Below are positions 24,834-32,607 of a stretch of 64,000 nt of DNA, in pieces. The position numbers and the translations under genes are program-made. The first letter of the stretch is position 1; each line of letters begins with the position of its first letter. Source of the stretch: Burkholderia gladioli (GTDB lineage Bacteria; Pseudomonadota; Gammaproteobacteria; Burkholderiales; Burkholderiaceae); contig NZ_CP009323.1 of NCBI RefSeq assembly GCF_000959725.1, forward strand, positions 3,348,001 to 3,412,000, read 5' to 3'. The notes under the pieces are model-generated. The model did not search any database. It was not told the origin of the DNA and saw nothing but the letters and a program-made list of their open reading frames with translations.

Positions 24834-26057
24834 ATGTCTGATCTTCGTCTTACCAAGCGGTTTGCGGTTGTGCTGGCAACCGGCGCGTTCGTGGCAGGGT
24901 GCAGCTCGCCGTCGCCCACGAAAATCGACTACAAGAGCGATTCCCGGGTCAAGGAGGCGTCGCTCGCGGTGCCGCCGAACATGATGGATGAAACGGCCGA
25001 CCAGCGTTCGCTGCCGCCGGTCAACGGCGAAACCTCGCTGTCGAGCCTGCAGCAGACGCAGCAGGTCGCGCCGCAGTCCGATACGGCCGTGGTCCCCGTC
25101 ACGCCGGGCATGCACCTGCAACGCGACGGCACCGAGAGCTGGCTCGTCATCGACGACCAGGCGCCCGCCGCGGTCTGGCCGCAGATCCGCCGTTTCTGGC
25201 AGGAGCAGGGTTTCCTGCTCGTGATCGACCAGCGCGACAAGGGCGTGATGGAAACCGACTGGAACGAGACGCATCCGTCGGTCAACCAGGGCCTGATCCG
25301 CGGCGTGATCACCAAGGCGATGGGCAATTCCTACGTGACGGCCGAGCGCAACAAGTACCGCACGCGGCTCGACGCCGCGCCCAATGGCGGCACCTACGTG
25401 TTCATCAGCCAGAAGGGCATGCGCGAGGCCCTGACCGGTACGAACAACGATTCGAGCAAGTGGGAAACCCGGCCGAACGATCCGGCGCTCGAGACCGAAT
25501 ACCTGAAGCGCCTGATGGCCGTGCTGGCGCAGAACGACGCGCGGGCCAAGGCCGGCGGTACCACGGCTGCAGCCGTGGCGGCACCGGCCGCCGCGCCTGC
25601 CGATGCGAAGAAGGGCGGCGATGCAGCGGCAGCGGCGGTGGCCGCACAGAACGTCGCCAACTCGGCGGCGCCGGCTCGCTCCTCCGGCCGCGTCGTCAGC
25701 GGCGACGTGCCCGACGTGCCGTCGGAGCTCACGCTCGGCGAGCCCTATGACCGTTCCTGGCTGCGTGTCGGGCTCGCGCTCGATCGCGCCAATTTCACGG
25801 TCGACGATCGCGATCGCACCAAGGGGCTCTATTACGTCAGCTACGTCGATCCGAAGGACCTGACCGCGGCCGAGCAGGGCTTCTGGAGCCAGCTGTTCCA
25901 CGGCAAGAAGGAAAAGACCGCGAAACAGTACCTCGTCAACGTCAAGGCGCTGACGCAGGACCAGACGCGCATCGCCATCGTCGACGCCAGCGGCAACATC
26001 GACTCGACCGGCCCGGCCCGCCAGATCATGGCCTTGCTGGCGAACCAGTTGCGCTGA
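24834..26057 (+). CDS. bamC: Outer-membrane assembly lipoprotein BamC
   Basis: The 407-aa product has a lipoprotein signal (MSDLRLTKRF, then VVLATGAFVAGC, Cys23). The mature N-terminus, up to about residue 70 (KIDYKSDSRVKEASLAVPPN), is the unstructured segment that in E. coli binds BamD. Two helix-grip domains follow (about residues 95-230 and 300-400), joined by an Ala-rich linker (TTAAAVAAPAAAPADAKKG). It is the accessory lipoprotein of the BAM complex that inserts beta-barrels. In Burkholderia bamC usually follows dapA; here a prophage lies directly upstream. Confidence 0.88.
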   Translation: MSDLRLTKRFAVVLATGAFVAGCSSPSPTKIDYKSDSRVKEASLAVPPNMMDETADQRSLPPVNGETSLSSLQQTQQVAPQSDTAVVPVTPGMHLQRDGTESWLVIDDQAPAAVWPQIRRFWQEQGFLLVIDQRDKGVMETDWNETHPSVNQGLIRGVITKAMGNSYVTAERNKYRTRLDAAPNGGTYVFISQKGMREALTGTNNDSSKWETRPNDPALETEYLKRLMAVLAQNDARAKAGGTTAAAVAAPAAAPADAKKGGDAAAAAVAAQNVANSAAPARSSGRVVSGDVPDVPSELTLGEPYDRSWLRVGLALDRANFTVDDRDRTKGLYYVSYVDPKDLTAAEQGFWSQLFHGKKEKTAKQYLVNVKALTQDQTRIAIVDASGNIDSTGPARQIMALLANQLR

Positions 26058-26080
26058 TCCGGTTCTCCGCCGCTCTCGAA

Positions 26081-26104
26081 AGCCCGCCATTCGGCGGGCT
26101 TTTT
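26081..26104 (+). terminator. bamC terminator
   Basis: AGCCCGCC (26081-26088) and GGCGGGCT (26093-26100) form a short-loop hairpin followed by T4, 24 bases after the bamC stop. Confidence 0.85.
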
Positions 26105-26128
26105 CTTTGATGCGCGCGAAACGATACG

Positions 26129-26153
26129 ACGTTACGTAACGTTACCCGGTAAC
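26129..26153. promoter_or_regulatory. Palindromic operator-like element
   Basis: ACGTTACGTAACGT (26129-26142) is a perfect palindrome and joins GTTACC-C-GGTAAC (26141-26153), another inverted repeat. It contains alternating CGTTACG and CGTAACG units. It lies about 80 bases upstream of the sigma54-type promoter at 26235, the usual distance for an activator site. Confidence 0.5.
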
Positions 26154-26234
26154 GAAACCGGTCAACGCCCGTTTAATTTCGATGTGCATGATTGTGAATT
26201 CAATTAAATCAACGAGTTAGGATGAAATTTTCGC

Positions 26235-26251
26235 CTGGCACGGAAGCTGCT
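26235..26251 (+). promoter_or_regulatory. Sigma54-type promoter
   Basis: CTGGCACGGAAGCTGCT fits the -24/-12 consensus YTGGCACG-N4-TTGCW with one mismatch, and the GG and GC doublets are exactly ten bases apart. Transcription would start near 26262. Confidence 0.65.
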
Positions 26252-26261
26252 GTTATCTATC

Positions 26262-26472
26262 GGAATGATGTTGCCCCGACACATCATTCGCGAGGCGGAA
26301 CGGCATGGCGCCGGATCCGCCGTCGCGAATCGTTCGATGGCCCGATGCGCCTTGAGCATCGGCCCGGCTTGATGGCCCGTGCGCGAGCATGGGCCTCGTT
26401 GGCCCCGTCGCCTATCCTCGTAGGGCGACGGTTTTGCCCGCGCTTCGAAGGAAGCGCGGGCAATTTTTTTTG
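26262..26472 (+). ncRNA. Candidate structured small RNA, about 210 nt
   Basis: Between the sigma54-type promoter and a strong terminator there is no credible gene but a chain of hairpins. They are ATTCGCGA/TCGCGAAT (26286-26293 with 26323-26330) extended by GGCGGA/TCCGCC; CCGATGC/GCATCGG (about 26342-26362); GGCCCGTGC/GCATGGGCC with a GCGA loop (26374-26395); CGTCGCC/GGGCGACG (26406-26430); and GCCCGCGCTTC/GAAGCGCGGGC (26436-26461) followed by T8. The last is an 11-pair intrinsic terminator. An unnamed regulatory RNA is the simplest reading. It could instead be a long leader of the downstream ABM gene ending in an attenuator. Confidence 0.55.
26436..26472 (+). terminator. Intrinsic terminator of the candidate RNA
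   Basis: An 11-pair perfect stem (26436-26446 with 26451-26461), loop GAAG, then T8. It lies about 80 bases before the ABM-domain gene. Confidence 0.88.
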
Positions 26473-26550
26473 TGGGGCTGGAATCCTCGCGTCACGGCCG
26501 AGCCGCGAGGATTCGTGTACGCTGCCCATTTTCTTGACGGGAGTTCAGAG

Positions 26551-26841
26551 ATGTCGGAAATCGCAGTGGTGGCCACGATCATCGCCAAGCCGGGGATGGA
26601 GGACAAGCTGCTGGAACAGGTCGGGACCATCGTCGGGCCGACGCGCCTCGAGGCCGGGGCGCTGCAATACGATCTGCACCGCGATCGCGACGATCCGCGG
26701 CGCTTCGTGTTCTTCGAGCGTTGGGAAAGCGAGGCGGCGCTGGCGGCGCACGCCCAGTCTGCGCATATCCTGGCCTACCGGAAGGCCGCGGCGGACTTCA
26801 TCGACAGCGCGGAGATCCGCGTGATGCAGCGGATCGCCTGA
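26551..26841 (+). CDS. Antibiotic biosynthesis monooxygenase (ABM) domain protein
   Basis: The 96-aa product has the small ferredoxin-like ABM fold: MSEIAVVATIIAKPGMEDKL, then EAGALQYDLHRDRDDPRRFV and FFERWESEAALAAHAQSAHI. Relatives are quinol monooxygenases (YgiN-like) and related stress or redox enzymes, which act as dimers without cofactor; substrate here is unknown. The ATG at 26551 has a GGGAG site; the longer open frame upstream is not supported because it crosses the terminator. Confidence 0.82.
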   Translation: MSEIAVVATIIAKPGMEDKLLEQVGTIVGPTRLEAGALQYDLHRDRDDPRRFVFFERWESEAALAAHAQSAHILAYRKAAADFIDSAEIRVMQRIA

Positions 26842-26852
26842 AGGCGGGCAAT

Positions 26853-26882
26853 AGCGGGGCGGCGCGATGCCGCCCGCTTTCA
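26853..26882 (+). terminator. Terminator after ABM gene
   Basis: AGCGGGGCGGC and GCCGCCCGCTTT form an imperfect hairpin directly after the ABM stop, with a short T tract. It lies between convergent genes. Confidence 0.55.
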
Positions 26883-26892
26883 ATGTGATGCC

Positions 26893-27147
26893 TCAGTGCG
26901 CGTTCGGCACGTCGAGGATCAGGATGATGGTCCAGTCGGCGTCGCCGTCATGGTGATACTGCCGTTCGACCACGATGAACGGCTGCTGCTTGCCTTGCGG
27001 CCCCAGGAACAGCACATCGCCTTCCATCGGCAGGCACTCGATCGGCGGCAGGGCGAGATACGCCTCGTCGGAGCCGCGCGGCATCAGTTGCTTGATCTTG
27101 TGCGTTGCCGCTTCGGTCCATTCGATGTCTAGCTGGATATTGCTCAT
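26893..27147 (-). CDS. Hypothetical conserved-type protein, 84 aa
   Basis: The product begins MSNIQLDIEWTEAATHKIKQ and continues LMPRGSDEAYLALPPIECLP with a C-terminal ADWTIILILDVPNAH. It is acidic and predicted alpha-beta, with no signal. The ATG has a GGAGG-type site (GCGGAGGACAG) upstream. No family with known function is recognised. Confidence 0.72.
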   Translation of the reverse strand: MSNIQLDIEWTEAATHKIKQLMPRGSDEAYLALPPIECLPMEGDVLFLGPQGKQQPFIVVERQYHHDGDADWTIILILDVPNAH

Positions 27148-27230
27148 TCTGTCCTCCGCACCGGAGTGCGCACGGGTGGAAAAGTCGGGTGCGCGACTTT
27201 AGCACAGCGTGCGCGATGTGCCGTGCCATG

Positions 27231-27265
27231 AAAAAAGCCGAACCCGGATCGACCGGATTCGGCTC
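27231..27265 (-). terminator. Terminator of the His-rich secreted protein gene
   Basis: Read leftward, AGCCGAATCCGG pairs with CCGGGTTCGGCT (one wobble) and runs into T6. It lies 40 bases after the stop of the gene at 27307-27567 and before the next leftward gene. Confidence 0.8.
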
Positions 27266-27306
27266 GTGGCGGCCGCGCTGCCCGACAGGCTGTGCGGGGT
27301 AGGCGC

Positions 27307-27567
27307 TTACTGGCTGGCCGCCTCTGCCTTGGCGGCCTTCTTGCCGGCATGATGCTTCTTGCCCATATGGTGCTTCTCGTGCATCGGCTGCTCTTCACGC
27401 GCGGCACGCTGGGCGTCCTGCTGCTGTTGCAGAGCTTGAGCCCGCTGCTCGATTTCGGCGATCTTGGCCGGGTCGGTGATCGTCGTGATCGTCGTGCTTT
27501 CTTGCGCATAGGCCGCGCCAGCCAGAGCCGACATCGAAACCAGAATAGCCAGGGACATTTTCTTCAT
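27307..27567 (-). CDS. Small secreted His/Lys-rich protein
   Basis: The 86-aa product starts with a signal peptide (MKKMSLAILVSMSALAGAAY, cut after AYA). The mature part is a charged helix (DPAKIAEIEQRAQALQQQQD) ending in a His/Lys-rich tail (HEKHHMGKKHHAGKK). The tail could bind metal ions or negatively charged surfaces. The ATG at 27567 has GGAGG; a longer open frame upstream lacks support. No named family; resembles small periplasmic proteins of Burkholderia with unknown role. Confidence 0.72.
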   Translation of the reverse strand: MKKMSLAILVSMSALAGAAYAQESTTITTITDPAKIAEIEQRAQALQQQQDAQRAAREEQPMHEKHHMGKKHHAGKKAAKAEAASQ

Positions 27568-27795
27568 TGCTCTACCTCCGCTAAGTGGTGATGGACCCGA
27601 GTTTGCCGATCCGTCCGGCACTGCAACCGAGTGAGCCGAGTGTAGCAAAAGTGACGGATCAATGCACTTTCGGGCATCCTGAACGATCCGGCGTGTCGCG
27701 GTCGCGACAGTGGCGCGTGCCGACATGCGCGCGCCACGGACCTATGGACGGGCCGATTGATGCCTGTGGCTTGATGATGTGGCGGCGCCGTGACA

Positions 27796-28512
27796 TCAGA
27801 ACCAGCCGAGCCGCCGATACGCGTAAAATTGCACGATTCCGGCGATCTCGTGCAGGGCGCGCGAGGCCGCGACGAAATTGTGCCAGACCGGGCGCCAGCC
27901 GAGAATCGGCCGCAACTGGTTCGCGTAGACGGGCTGCGGCTCGATATCGAAGCGCGCGAAATCGAGCAGGGCGCGGCGCATCTGGTATGAGGATGTCACG
28001 AGAATTGTCGCGTCGTAATGTTGGGCGAGTAGGATGGGTGCCGTGTACTTCGCGTTTTCGTAGGTCGTGCGGCTGCGCGTCTCGAGAATCAGGTCGCGCT
28101 CGGCGACGCCACGCTCGCGCAGCAGCGGCGCGTAGAGTTGGGCCTCGCTGATACCATGGTGATGCGGATCGCCGCCTGTCACGACGATGTCGCATTGCGA
28201 TGCGATTGCTTGGCATACCGAATGGAGTTCGGCGGCGCGGACGATGCGCGAAAGCGCGTCGTCGGGCGGCACCAGTTCCCCGTGGCGGTGCTCGATGCCG
28301 CCGCCGAGCAGGATGATGGCAGTGTGCCCGCGCATCGCAGGCGCTTCGACCGGTTCGACCCCGGATTCGGCCAGGGCGACCAGCGGCGCGGCCAGCCAGC
28401 CGGTGCCGATCGCCAGCAGCAGGGCGAGGCCGGTGGCGGCGATCGCGAAACGGCGCTTGCGCCAGAGGGCGGCTGCTACGAAGAGCAGCACAAATGAATC
28501 GAACAGAATCAA
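27796..28512 (-). CDS. YdcF/SanA-like DUF218 protein
   Basis: The 238-aa product has an N-terminal membrane part (MILFDSFVLLFVAAALWRKR, then AIAATGLALLLAIGTGWLAA) and a periplasm-facing DUF218 domain with TAIILLGGGIEHRHGELVPP, IVVTGGDPHHHGISEAQLYA, ETRSRTTYENA and TSSYQMRRALLDF, all family hallmarks. Members are linked to envelope integrity and undecaprenyl-related sugar metabolism, but the reaction here is unknown. The frame begins at a TTG with no clear binding site, so the start is uncertain. Confidence 0.82.
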   Translation of the reverse strand: MILFDSFVLLFVAAALWRKRRFAIAATGLALLLAIGTGWLAAPLVALAESGVEPVEAPAMRGHTAIILLGGGIEHRHGELVPPDDALSRIVRAAELHSVCQAIASQCDIVVTGGDPHHHGISEAQLYAPLLRERGVAERDLILETRSRTTYENAKYTAPILLAQHYDATILVTSSYQMRRALLDFARFDIEPQPVYANQLRPILGWRPVWHNFVAASRALHEIAGIVQFYAYRRLGWF

Positions 28513-28552
28513 TTTGAATGGGGTAAGGTAACTTTTTGCCCGCTCGGGTTCG

Positions 28553-28591
28553 ACCGGTTCCGGGTGCTGCGAAATGTGGCGCGGAACCGGT
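28553..28591. repeat. Perfect 10-base inverted repeat
   Basis: ACCGGTTCCG (28553-28562) and CGGAACCGGT (28582-28591) are perfect inverted copies 19 bases apart in the intergenic region between the divergent DUF218 and 28713 genes. It could be an operator. Confidence 0.4.
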
Positions 28592-28712
28592 AGGGAAGGC
28601 GCAGGTGGATCATGGGTAGCGTCCGCCTGTCGTTGCGTGGCGGTGTCGGCCGGAGCAGCCCCGGGCCGGCGAGGCCGCCAGCAGGATCGCTGTACTTTGA
28701 GAAAGAGTCCAG

Positions 28713-29030
28713 ATGGCCACGTATTCCAACGAAGCAGTGCTTGATGCCTTGAGGCGCGTGCAATACCGGCAAGTCCCCTGGGCGCGGCGCCCTAACGTCT
28801 TCGGATACCTTCGCAGCCTGGGACTGATGGATACGGTGCGCCAGAAGACGGTCGCGCCGGCCCCGGGCTTCCATGCTCCCGTCGACATCGCCGTGCTGAC
28901 CGATACCGGCCGCGCCGAATTCGCCAGGCTGGAACATGACGAAAAGCAACTGAGCTGGACCGATCGTCGTATCGACGACTACGTGCTGAGCGACGCGAGC
29001 GCGGTGTCGATCCTGGAGAGCCGCCTCTAG
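28713..29030 (+). CDS. Hypothetical protein, 105 aa
   Basis: The product begins MATYSNEAVLDALRRVQYRQ and contains VFGYLRSLGLMDTVRQKTVA and VLTDTGRAEFARLEHDEKQL, a layout that recalls a winged-helix-like small domain, but no family is recognised. No signal or membrane segments. A GAAAGAG site precedes the ATG. Confidence 0.68.
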   Translation: MATYSNEAVLDALRRVQYRQVPWARRPNVFGYLRSLGLMDTVRQKTVAPAPGFHAPVDIAVLTDTGRAEFARLEHDEKQLSWTDRRIDDYVLSDASAVSILESRL

Positions 29031-29044
29031 CATAGGGACTAGTC

Positions 29045-29075
29045 AAAAAAACGCCCGTATCGCGAGATACGGGCG
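29045..29075 (-). terminator. Leftward intrinsic terminator
   Basis: CGCCCGTATC (29052-29061) and GATACGGGCG (29066-29075) form a ten-pair perfect stem with a GCGA loop. The A run at 29045-29051 becomes a T tract when read leftward. It terminates the leftward small gene at 29176-29433 and lies just after the rightward gene ending at 29030. Confidence 0.78.
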
Positions 29076-29175
29076 GTACCGGGTACATTGCTGCTGCCAG
29101 GCTGTGCTCATGGCATTCGTTGTGACTGCCGGCCTCGCCCGCAGTTCCCGGTTTTCTGGATATTTGCCGCGGGGC

Positions 29176-29433
29176 CTAGCGTCGTGGCAGCACGCCGGAC
29201 GAGCACGGCGGCGGAGCGCCGTGGATCCGGGCATTGCTGGCGATATCGCCGCGCAGGTCGCCGCGCGGTACCACGGCGGGCCGGTCTGACGGCGGCGCCG
29301 GTGGCGGATGTGCATGACCGGCATGCCCCGCCTGGCCGGGCGGCGTTCTCGCTGGCTGGTCGGCCAGTGCACGCGGGGCGAGCGCCAGGGCAAGCACCAT
29401 GCTCGCGGTAGCGAGCAGTAAGTGGCTTGGCAT
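29176..29433 (-). CDS. Small secreted Pro/His-rich protein
   Basis: The 85-aa product has a signal peptide (MPSHLLLATASMVLALALAP, then RALA) and a mature part rich in Pro, Gly and His (PPGQAGHAGHAHPPPAPP). A GGGAG site precedes the ATG at 29433. A leftward terminator follows about 100 bases after the stop. No family is recognised; the His-rich segment may bind metal. Confidence 0.6.
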   Translation of the reverse strand: MPSHLLLATASMVLALALAPRALADQPARTPPGQAGHAGHAHPPPAPPSDRPAVVPRGDLRGDIASNARIHGAPPPCSSGVLPRR

Positions 29434-29617
29434 GGTTCGGGCTCCCTTCAAGCCGTCATCGCGGCCTGTTTTACCTGACCTTACGGTAGGGGTGGGAGCG
29501 CCTGCACGCTGTAAGCAATGGTAAAGAGATGTTTCGCGCACGCCGCCATCGGGCGATGGCGGGCGGCGGCGAATCGGCCGCGCGGGCGGAGCGATCTGCC
29601 CGGCGTCGTTGGTCGGA

Positions 29618-30019
29618 TCAGGCCATCTTCACAGGGGCGCGCCAGGATTCCGGATTGGTCCAGAATGCACCCCGCAGGCGATCGCGGCTCGGCGGCGCCG
29701 GCGGCTTCACGGCGCTGGCACCGATCCGGCCGCGCAGCGAAACCTGGCGGCCGCTGGTGCCGAGGCGTTTCACGACTTCGGCGAGGGTGCCGTCGGCCTG
29801 CCACTCGTCGAAGCGCCGACGGCAGGTCGGCGGCGACGGATAGCGCCCGGGCAGCTTCGACCAACCCTCGCCCGTCGACAGTACCCAAAGAACGGCGTTC
29901 ACGACCGAACGTGCTTCCACGCGGGGACGGCCACGACGCTCACTGCGTGTGGGTTCCGCGCAGAAAAGTCCTTCGACCAGCGCCCATTCGTTATCCTTCA
30001 AATCGTCGAACAGCATCAT
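29618..30019 (-). CDS. Transposase-like DUF4096 protein, catalytic domain absent
   Basis: The 133-aa product is the N-terminal DUF4096 domain of IS5-family transposases: DLKDNEWALVEGLFCAEPTR, RRGRPRVEARSVVNAVLWVL, and STGEGWSKLPGRYPSPPTCR with RRFDEWQADG. The catalytic DDE domain is missing; instead there is a short Arg/Pro-rich tail. No terminal inverted repeats are visible, so this is not a complete insertion sequence. A GAGG site suits ATG at 30016 better than 30019. A second protein of this kind is encoded at 57274-57729. They may be domesticated DNA-binding proteins. Confidence 0.75.
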   Translation of the reverse strand: MMLFDDLKDNEWALVEGLFCAEPTRSERRGRPRVEARSVVNAVLWVLSTGEGWSKLPGRYPSPPTCRRRFDEWQADGTLAEVVKRLGTSGRQVSLRGRIGASAVKPPAPPSRDRLRGAFWTNPESWRAPVKMA

Positions 30020-30434
30020 GTCCTCACCTCAGCGAAGCTAACTCCGGTGCGCTGCCCTGCGCCGCGCACTCTTCAAGCACCCGATCCACGTCGGGTGCCG
30101 GGTGGGGGTGCCGTATTCCTTCTTCCGCCGAACGTATCGCCGTGCATCCGAAGGTTCCCGCGACCCTGTACGCGACTTGATGCACGAAGCGTGCCATGTC
30201 GGCGGCAATCCCCGTGAAAGCCGCATCGCACCGGGCCGACGGCCAAGTCAGCTAGGGGCGTATAAGACGCCAAAATGACCCCGCGGCAAATCGGGACAAT
30301 CACCAATCTTGTGCAATCGAGCCCGCGCGGCGTGCGCCGCGGGCCCTGCTGCACCGCACCGACTCATCGCGAGCCGTTCCTCGGCGAAGGCCCTACAATC
30401 GCGCATCGAAGCGTGAGATTGATGAGGGCATTCA
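30020..30434. other. Intergenic region before the LysR gene
   Basis: No credible gene is visible in these 415 bases. A TACAAT at 30394-30399 could be the -10 of the LysR gene but has no clear -35. A GC-rich palindromic stretch lies near 30325-30345. Confidence 0.4.
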
Positions 30435-31337
30435 ATGAATATCACCCTGCGCCAACTGAGGGTGTTTATCGAAGTCTCCCGGCTGCGCAGCTTCAGCCGG
30501 GCCGGCGACGAGATCGGGCTCACGCAGTCCGCCGTCAGCCGCTGCGTGCGCGAACTCGAGGGCGAGATCGGCCTCAAGCTGATCGATCGCACCACGCGCG
30601 ACGTGCAGTTGACCGATGCGGGGTCGAATCTGATCTCCAGCGTGTCGCGCCTCCTGGTGGACCTCGACGATGCCCTGCGCGAGATTCGCGAGATCGGCGA
30701 ACAGCGGCGCGGCCGCGTGGTGGTGGCGGCCAGCCCGACCATCGCCTGCCGTTTGATGCCTCGCGTGGTGGCGGCCGCCGAACGGCAGTTCCCGTTCGTC
30801 ACGCTCGGGCTGCGCGACGATGTGCAGAGCGACGTGCTGCGCAAGGTGAAGTCGGGCGAGGTCGATTTCGGCGTGGTGATCGGGCCGCTGGCGGTGGTCG
30901 ACCTGGTCTGCGAACCGCTCATGACCGATTCGTTCTGCCTGGTCGCGCGCGCCGATCATCGGCTCGCGGCGGCCGAGAGCGTGCCCTGGAGCGCCCTGGA
31001 CGGCGAGCGGCTGGTGCTGCTCGACTACGCCTCGGGCAGCCGGCCGCTGATCGACGCGGCACTGAGCCTGCATCGCGTCGGCGCGTCGGTGGTGCAGGAG
31101 CTCGGCCATTCGGCGACGGTGTTCGGCCTGATCGAGGCAGGGGTCGGCGTGAGCGTGCTGCCCTGGCTGTCCCTGCCCTTGCCGGCGGGGTCCTCGCTGG
31201 TGGCGCGCCCCCTGTCGCCGCGCACCGAGCGCACCGTGGAGCTGGTGCGACGGCGCGACCGTTCGCTGTCGCCGGCCGCCGAGGCGATCTGGGGACTGGT
31301 GAGGGACATGCCGGCGCGGGCCGAGGATCTCGCCTGA
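30435..31337 (+). CDS. LysR-family transcriptional regulator
   Basis: The 300-aa product opens with the LysR winged helix-turn-helix (MNITLRQLRVFIEVSRLRSF, SRAGDEIGLTQSAVSRCVRE) and has the linker helix and two-lobed periplasmic-binding-like effector domain (from RRGRVVVAASPTIACRLMPR, later GVSVLPWLSLPLP). LysR regulators usually control a divergent gene, but here the next gene, an aminotransferase 65 bases downstream on the same strand, is the best candidate target or operon partner. Effector unknown. Confidence 0.88.
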   Translation: MNITLRQLRVFIEVSRLRSFSRAGDEIGLTQSAVSRCVRELEGEIGLKLIDRTTRDVQLTDAGSNLISSVSRLLVDLDDALREIREIGEQRRGRVVVAASPTIACRLMPRVVAAAERQFPFVTLGLRDDVQSDVLRKVKSGEVDFGVVIGPLAVVDLVCEPLMTDSFCLVARADHRLAAAESVPWSALDGERLVLLDYASGSRPLIDAALSLHRVGASVVQELGHSATVFGLIEAGVGVSVLPWLSLPLPAGSSLVARPLSPRTERTVELVRRRDRSLSPAAEAIWGLVRDMPARAEDLA

Positions 31338-31401
31338 AGGCGGGCGCCGCGACGCCTGGCACCAGAATCGGGCGCGGCCCGCTACACTGGCGACGATCAT
31401 C

Positions 31402-32607
31402 ATGGGAGAGTCGGGCTTGGATGCTTTCGTCAACACCTCGGGACCTGCACCGGATGTGCGCGTGGCGGTCGAATCGCTGCGGCCTTCGCTGATCCGCGAA
31501 GTCGCCAATGCCGGATTCGGCCTCGACGGCGTACTGCCGTTCTGGTTCGGCGAATCGGACCGGGTCACGCCGGCCTTCATCCGCGATGCGGCCAGCGCGG
31601 CGCTCGCCCACGGCGAGACCTTCTACACCCACAATCTCGGCGCGGCGCCGCTGCGCGAGGCGTTGGCCGACTACGTTTCGTCCCGCCACGGCCCGACGCG
31701 GGCCGCCCAGATCGCCGTCACCAGCGCCGGCGTCAGCGCGCTGATGCTGGCCGCGCAGTTGCTGGTCGGCGCAGGCGACCGCGTGGTGGCGATCACGCCG
31801 CTGTGGCCCAACCTGGTCGAGATTCCCAAGATTCTCGGCGCGCGGGTCGAATGCGTGCCGCTGGCGTTCGACGAGGCGGGTTGGCGGCTCGATCTCGAAC
31901 GGCTGCTGGCGGCGCTGACGCCGGACACGCGCATGCTGTTTGTCAATTCGCCCAACAATCCCACCGGCTGGACTCTTTCGACGGCCGAGCAGGCCGCTAT
32001 CCTCGCGCATTGTCGGCGACACGGCATCTGGATCGTGGCCGACGAAGTCTACGAACGGCTCGGTTTTGGCGAGGGCGGCGCGCCCTCGTTCCTCGATCTG
32101 GCCAGCCGCGACGAGCGCGTGATCGTGGTCAATTCCTTCTCGAAGGCCTGGGCGATGACGGGCTGGCGGCTCGGCTGGCTGGTGGCGCCCGAGCGCACCA
32201 TGGACGCCCTGTCCAAGCTGGTCGAGTACAACACCTCGTGCGCGCCGGGCTTCGTGCAGGCCGCGGGCGTGGCGGCGGTGCGCGAGGGCGAACCGTTCGT
32301 CGCCGAGTTTGTCGCGTCGCTGCGCGCCGCCCGCGATCACCTGGTGGCCGCGCTCAACGGCTTGCCCGGTGTGCATGTCGAGGCGCCGGACGGCGCCATG
32401 TACCTGTTCCTGCGCCTGCCGGGCGCGGCCGACAGCCTGACGTTCTGCAAGCGCCTGGTGCGCGAGGCGGGGCTAGGGCTGGCACCGGGACGCGCCTTCG
32501 GTGACGAGGGAGAGGGTTTCGTGCGCTGGTGTTATGCCTGTGACGTGGCCCGGCTCGACGCAGGCGTCGAGCGCCTGAAAGCCTTTTTGCAGGGAGCGGG
32601 CGGTTGA
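31402..32607 (+). CDS. PLP-dependent aminotransferase (class I/II)
   Basis: The 401-aa product has the fold-type I aminotransferase motifs: substrate entry GETFYTHNLGAAPLREALAD, NSPNNPTGWTLS, the aspartate in VADEVYERL that contacts the PLP ring nitrogen, and NSFSKAWAMTGWRLGW with the PLP-binding lysine at about K248. It is of the AspC/aromatic-amino-acid aminotransferase type; the exact substrate cannot be read from sequence. It follows the LysR gene closely on the same strand. An ATG at 31402 with GGGAGAG-like context is used. Confidence 0.86.
   Translation: MGESGLDAFVNTSGPAPDVRVAVESLRPSLIREVANAGFGLDGVLPFWFGESDRVTPAFIRDAASAALAHGETFYTHNLGAAPLREALADYVSSRHGPTRAAQIAVTSAGVSALMLAAQLLVGAGDRVVAITPLWPNLVEIPKILGARVECVPLAFDEAGWRLDLERLLAALTPDTRMLFVNSPNNPTGWTLSTAEQAAILAHCRRHGIWIVADEVYERLGFGEGGAPSFLDLASRDERVIVVNSFSKAWAMTGWRLGWLVAPERTMDALSKLVEYNTSCAPGFVQAAGVAAVREGEPFVAEFVASLRAARDHLVAALNGLPGVHVEAPDGAMYLFLRLPGAADSLTFCKRLVREAGLGLAPGRAFGDEGEGFVRWCYACDVARLDAGVERLKAFLQGAGG

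Noticed and set aside
26222-26824. ORF of 200 codons across the 26.2-26.8 kb region
   Set aside because: It runs through the promoter, five hairpins and the terminator and then lies in another frame of the ABM gene. The frame is Arg-rich and unlike a real protein.
29618-30019. Complete IS5-type insertion sequence
   Set aside because: No DDE catalytic domain, no terminal inverted repeats and no target duplication are visible.
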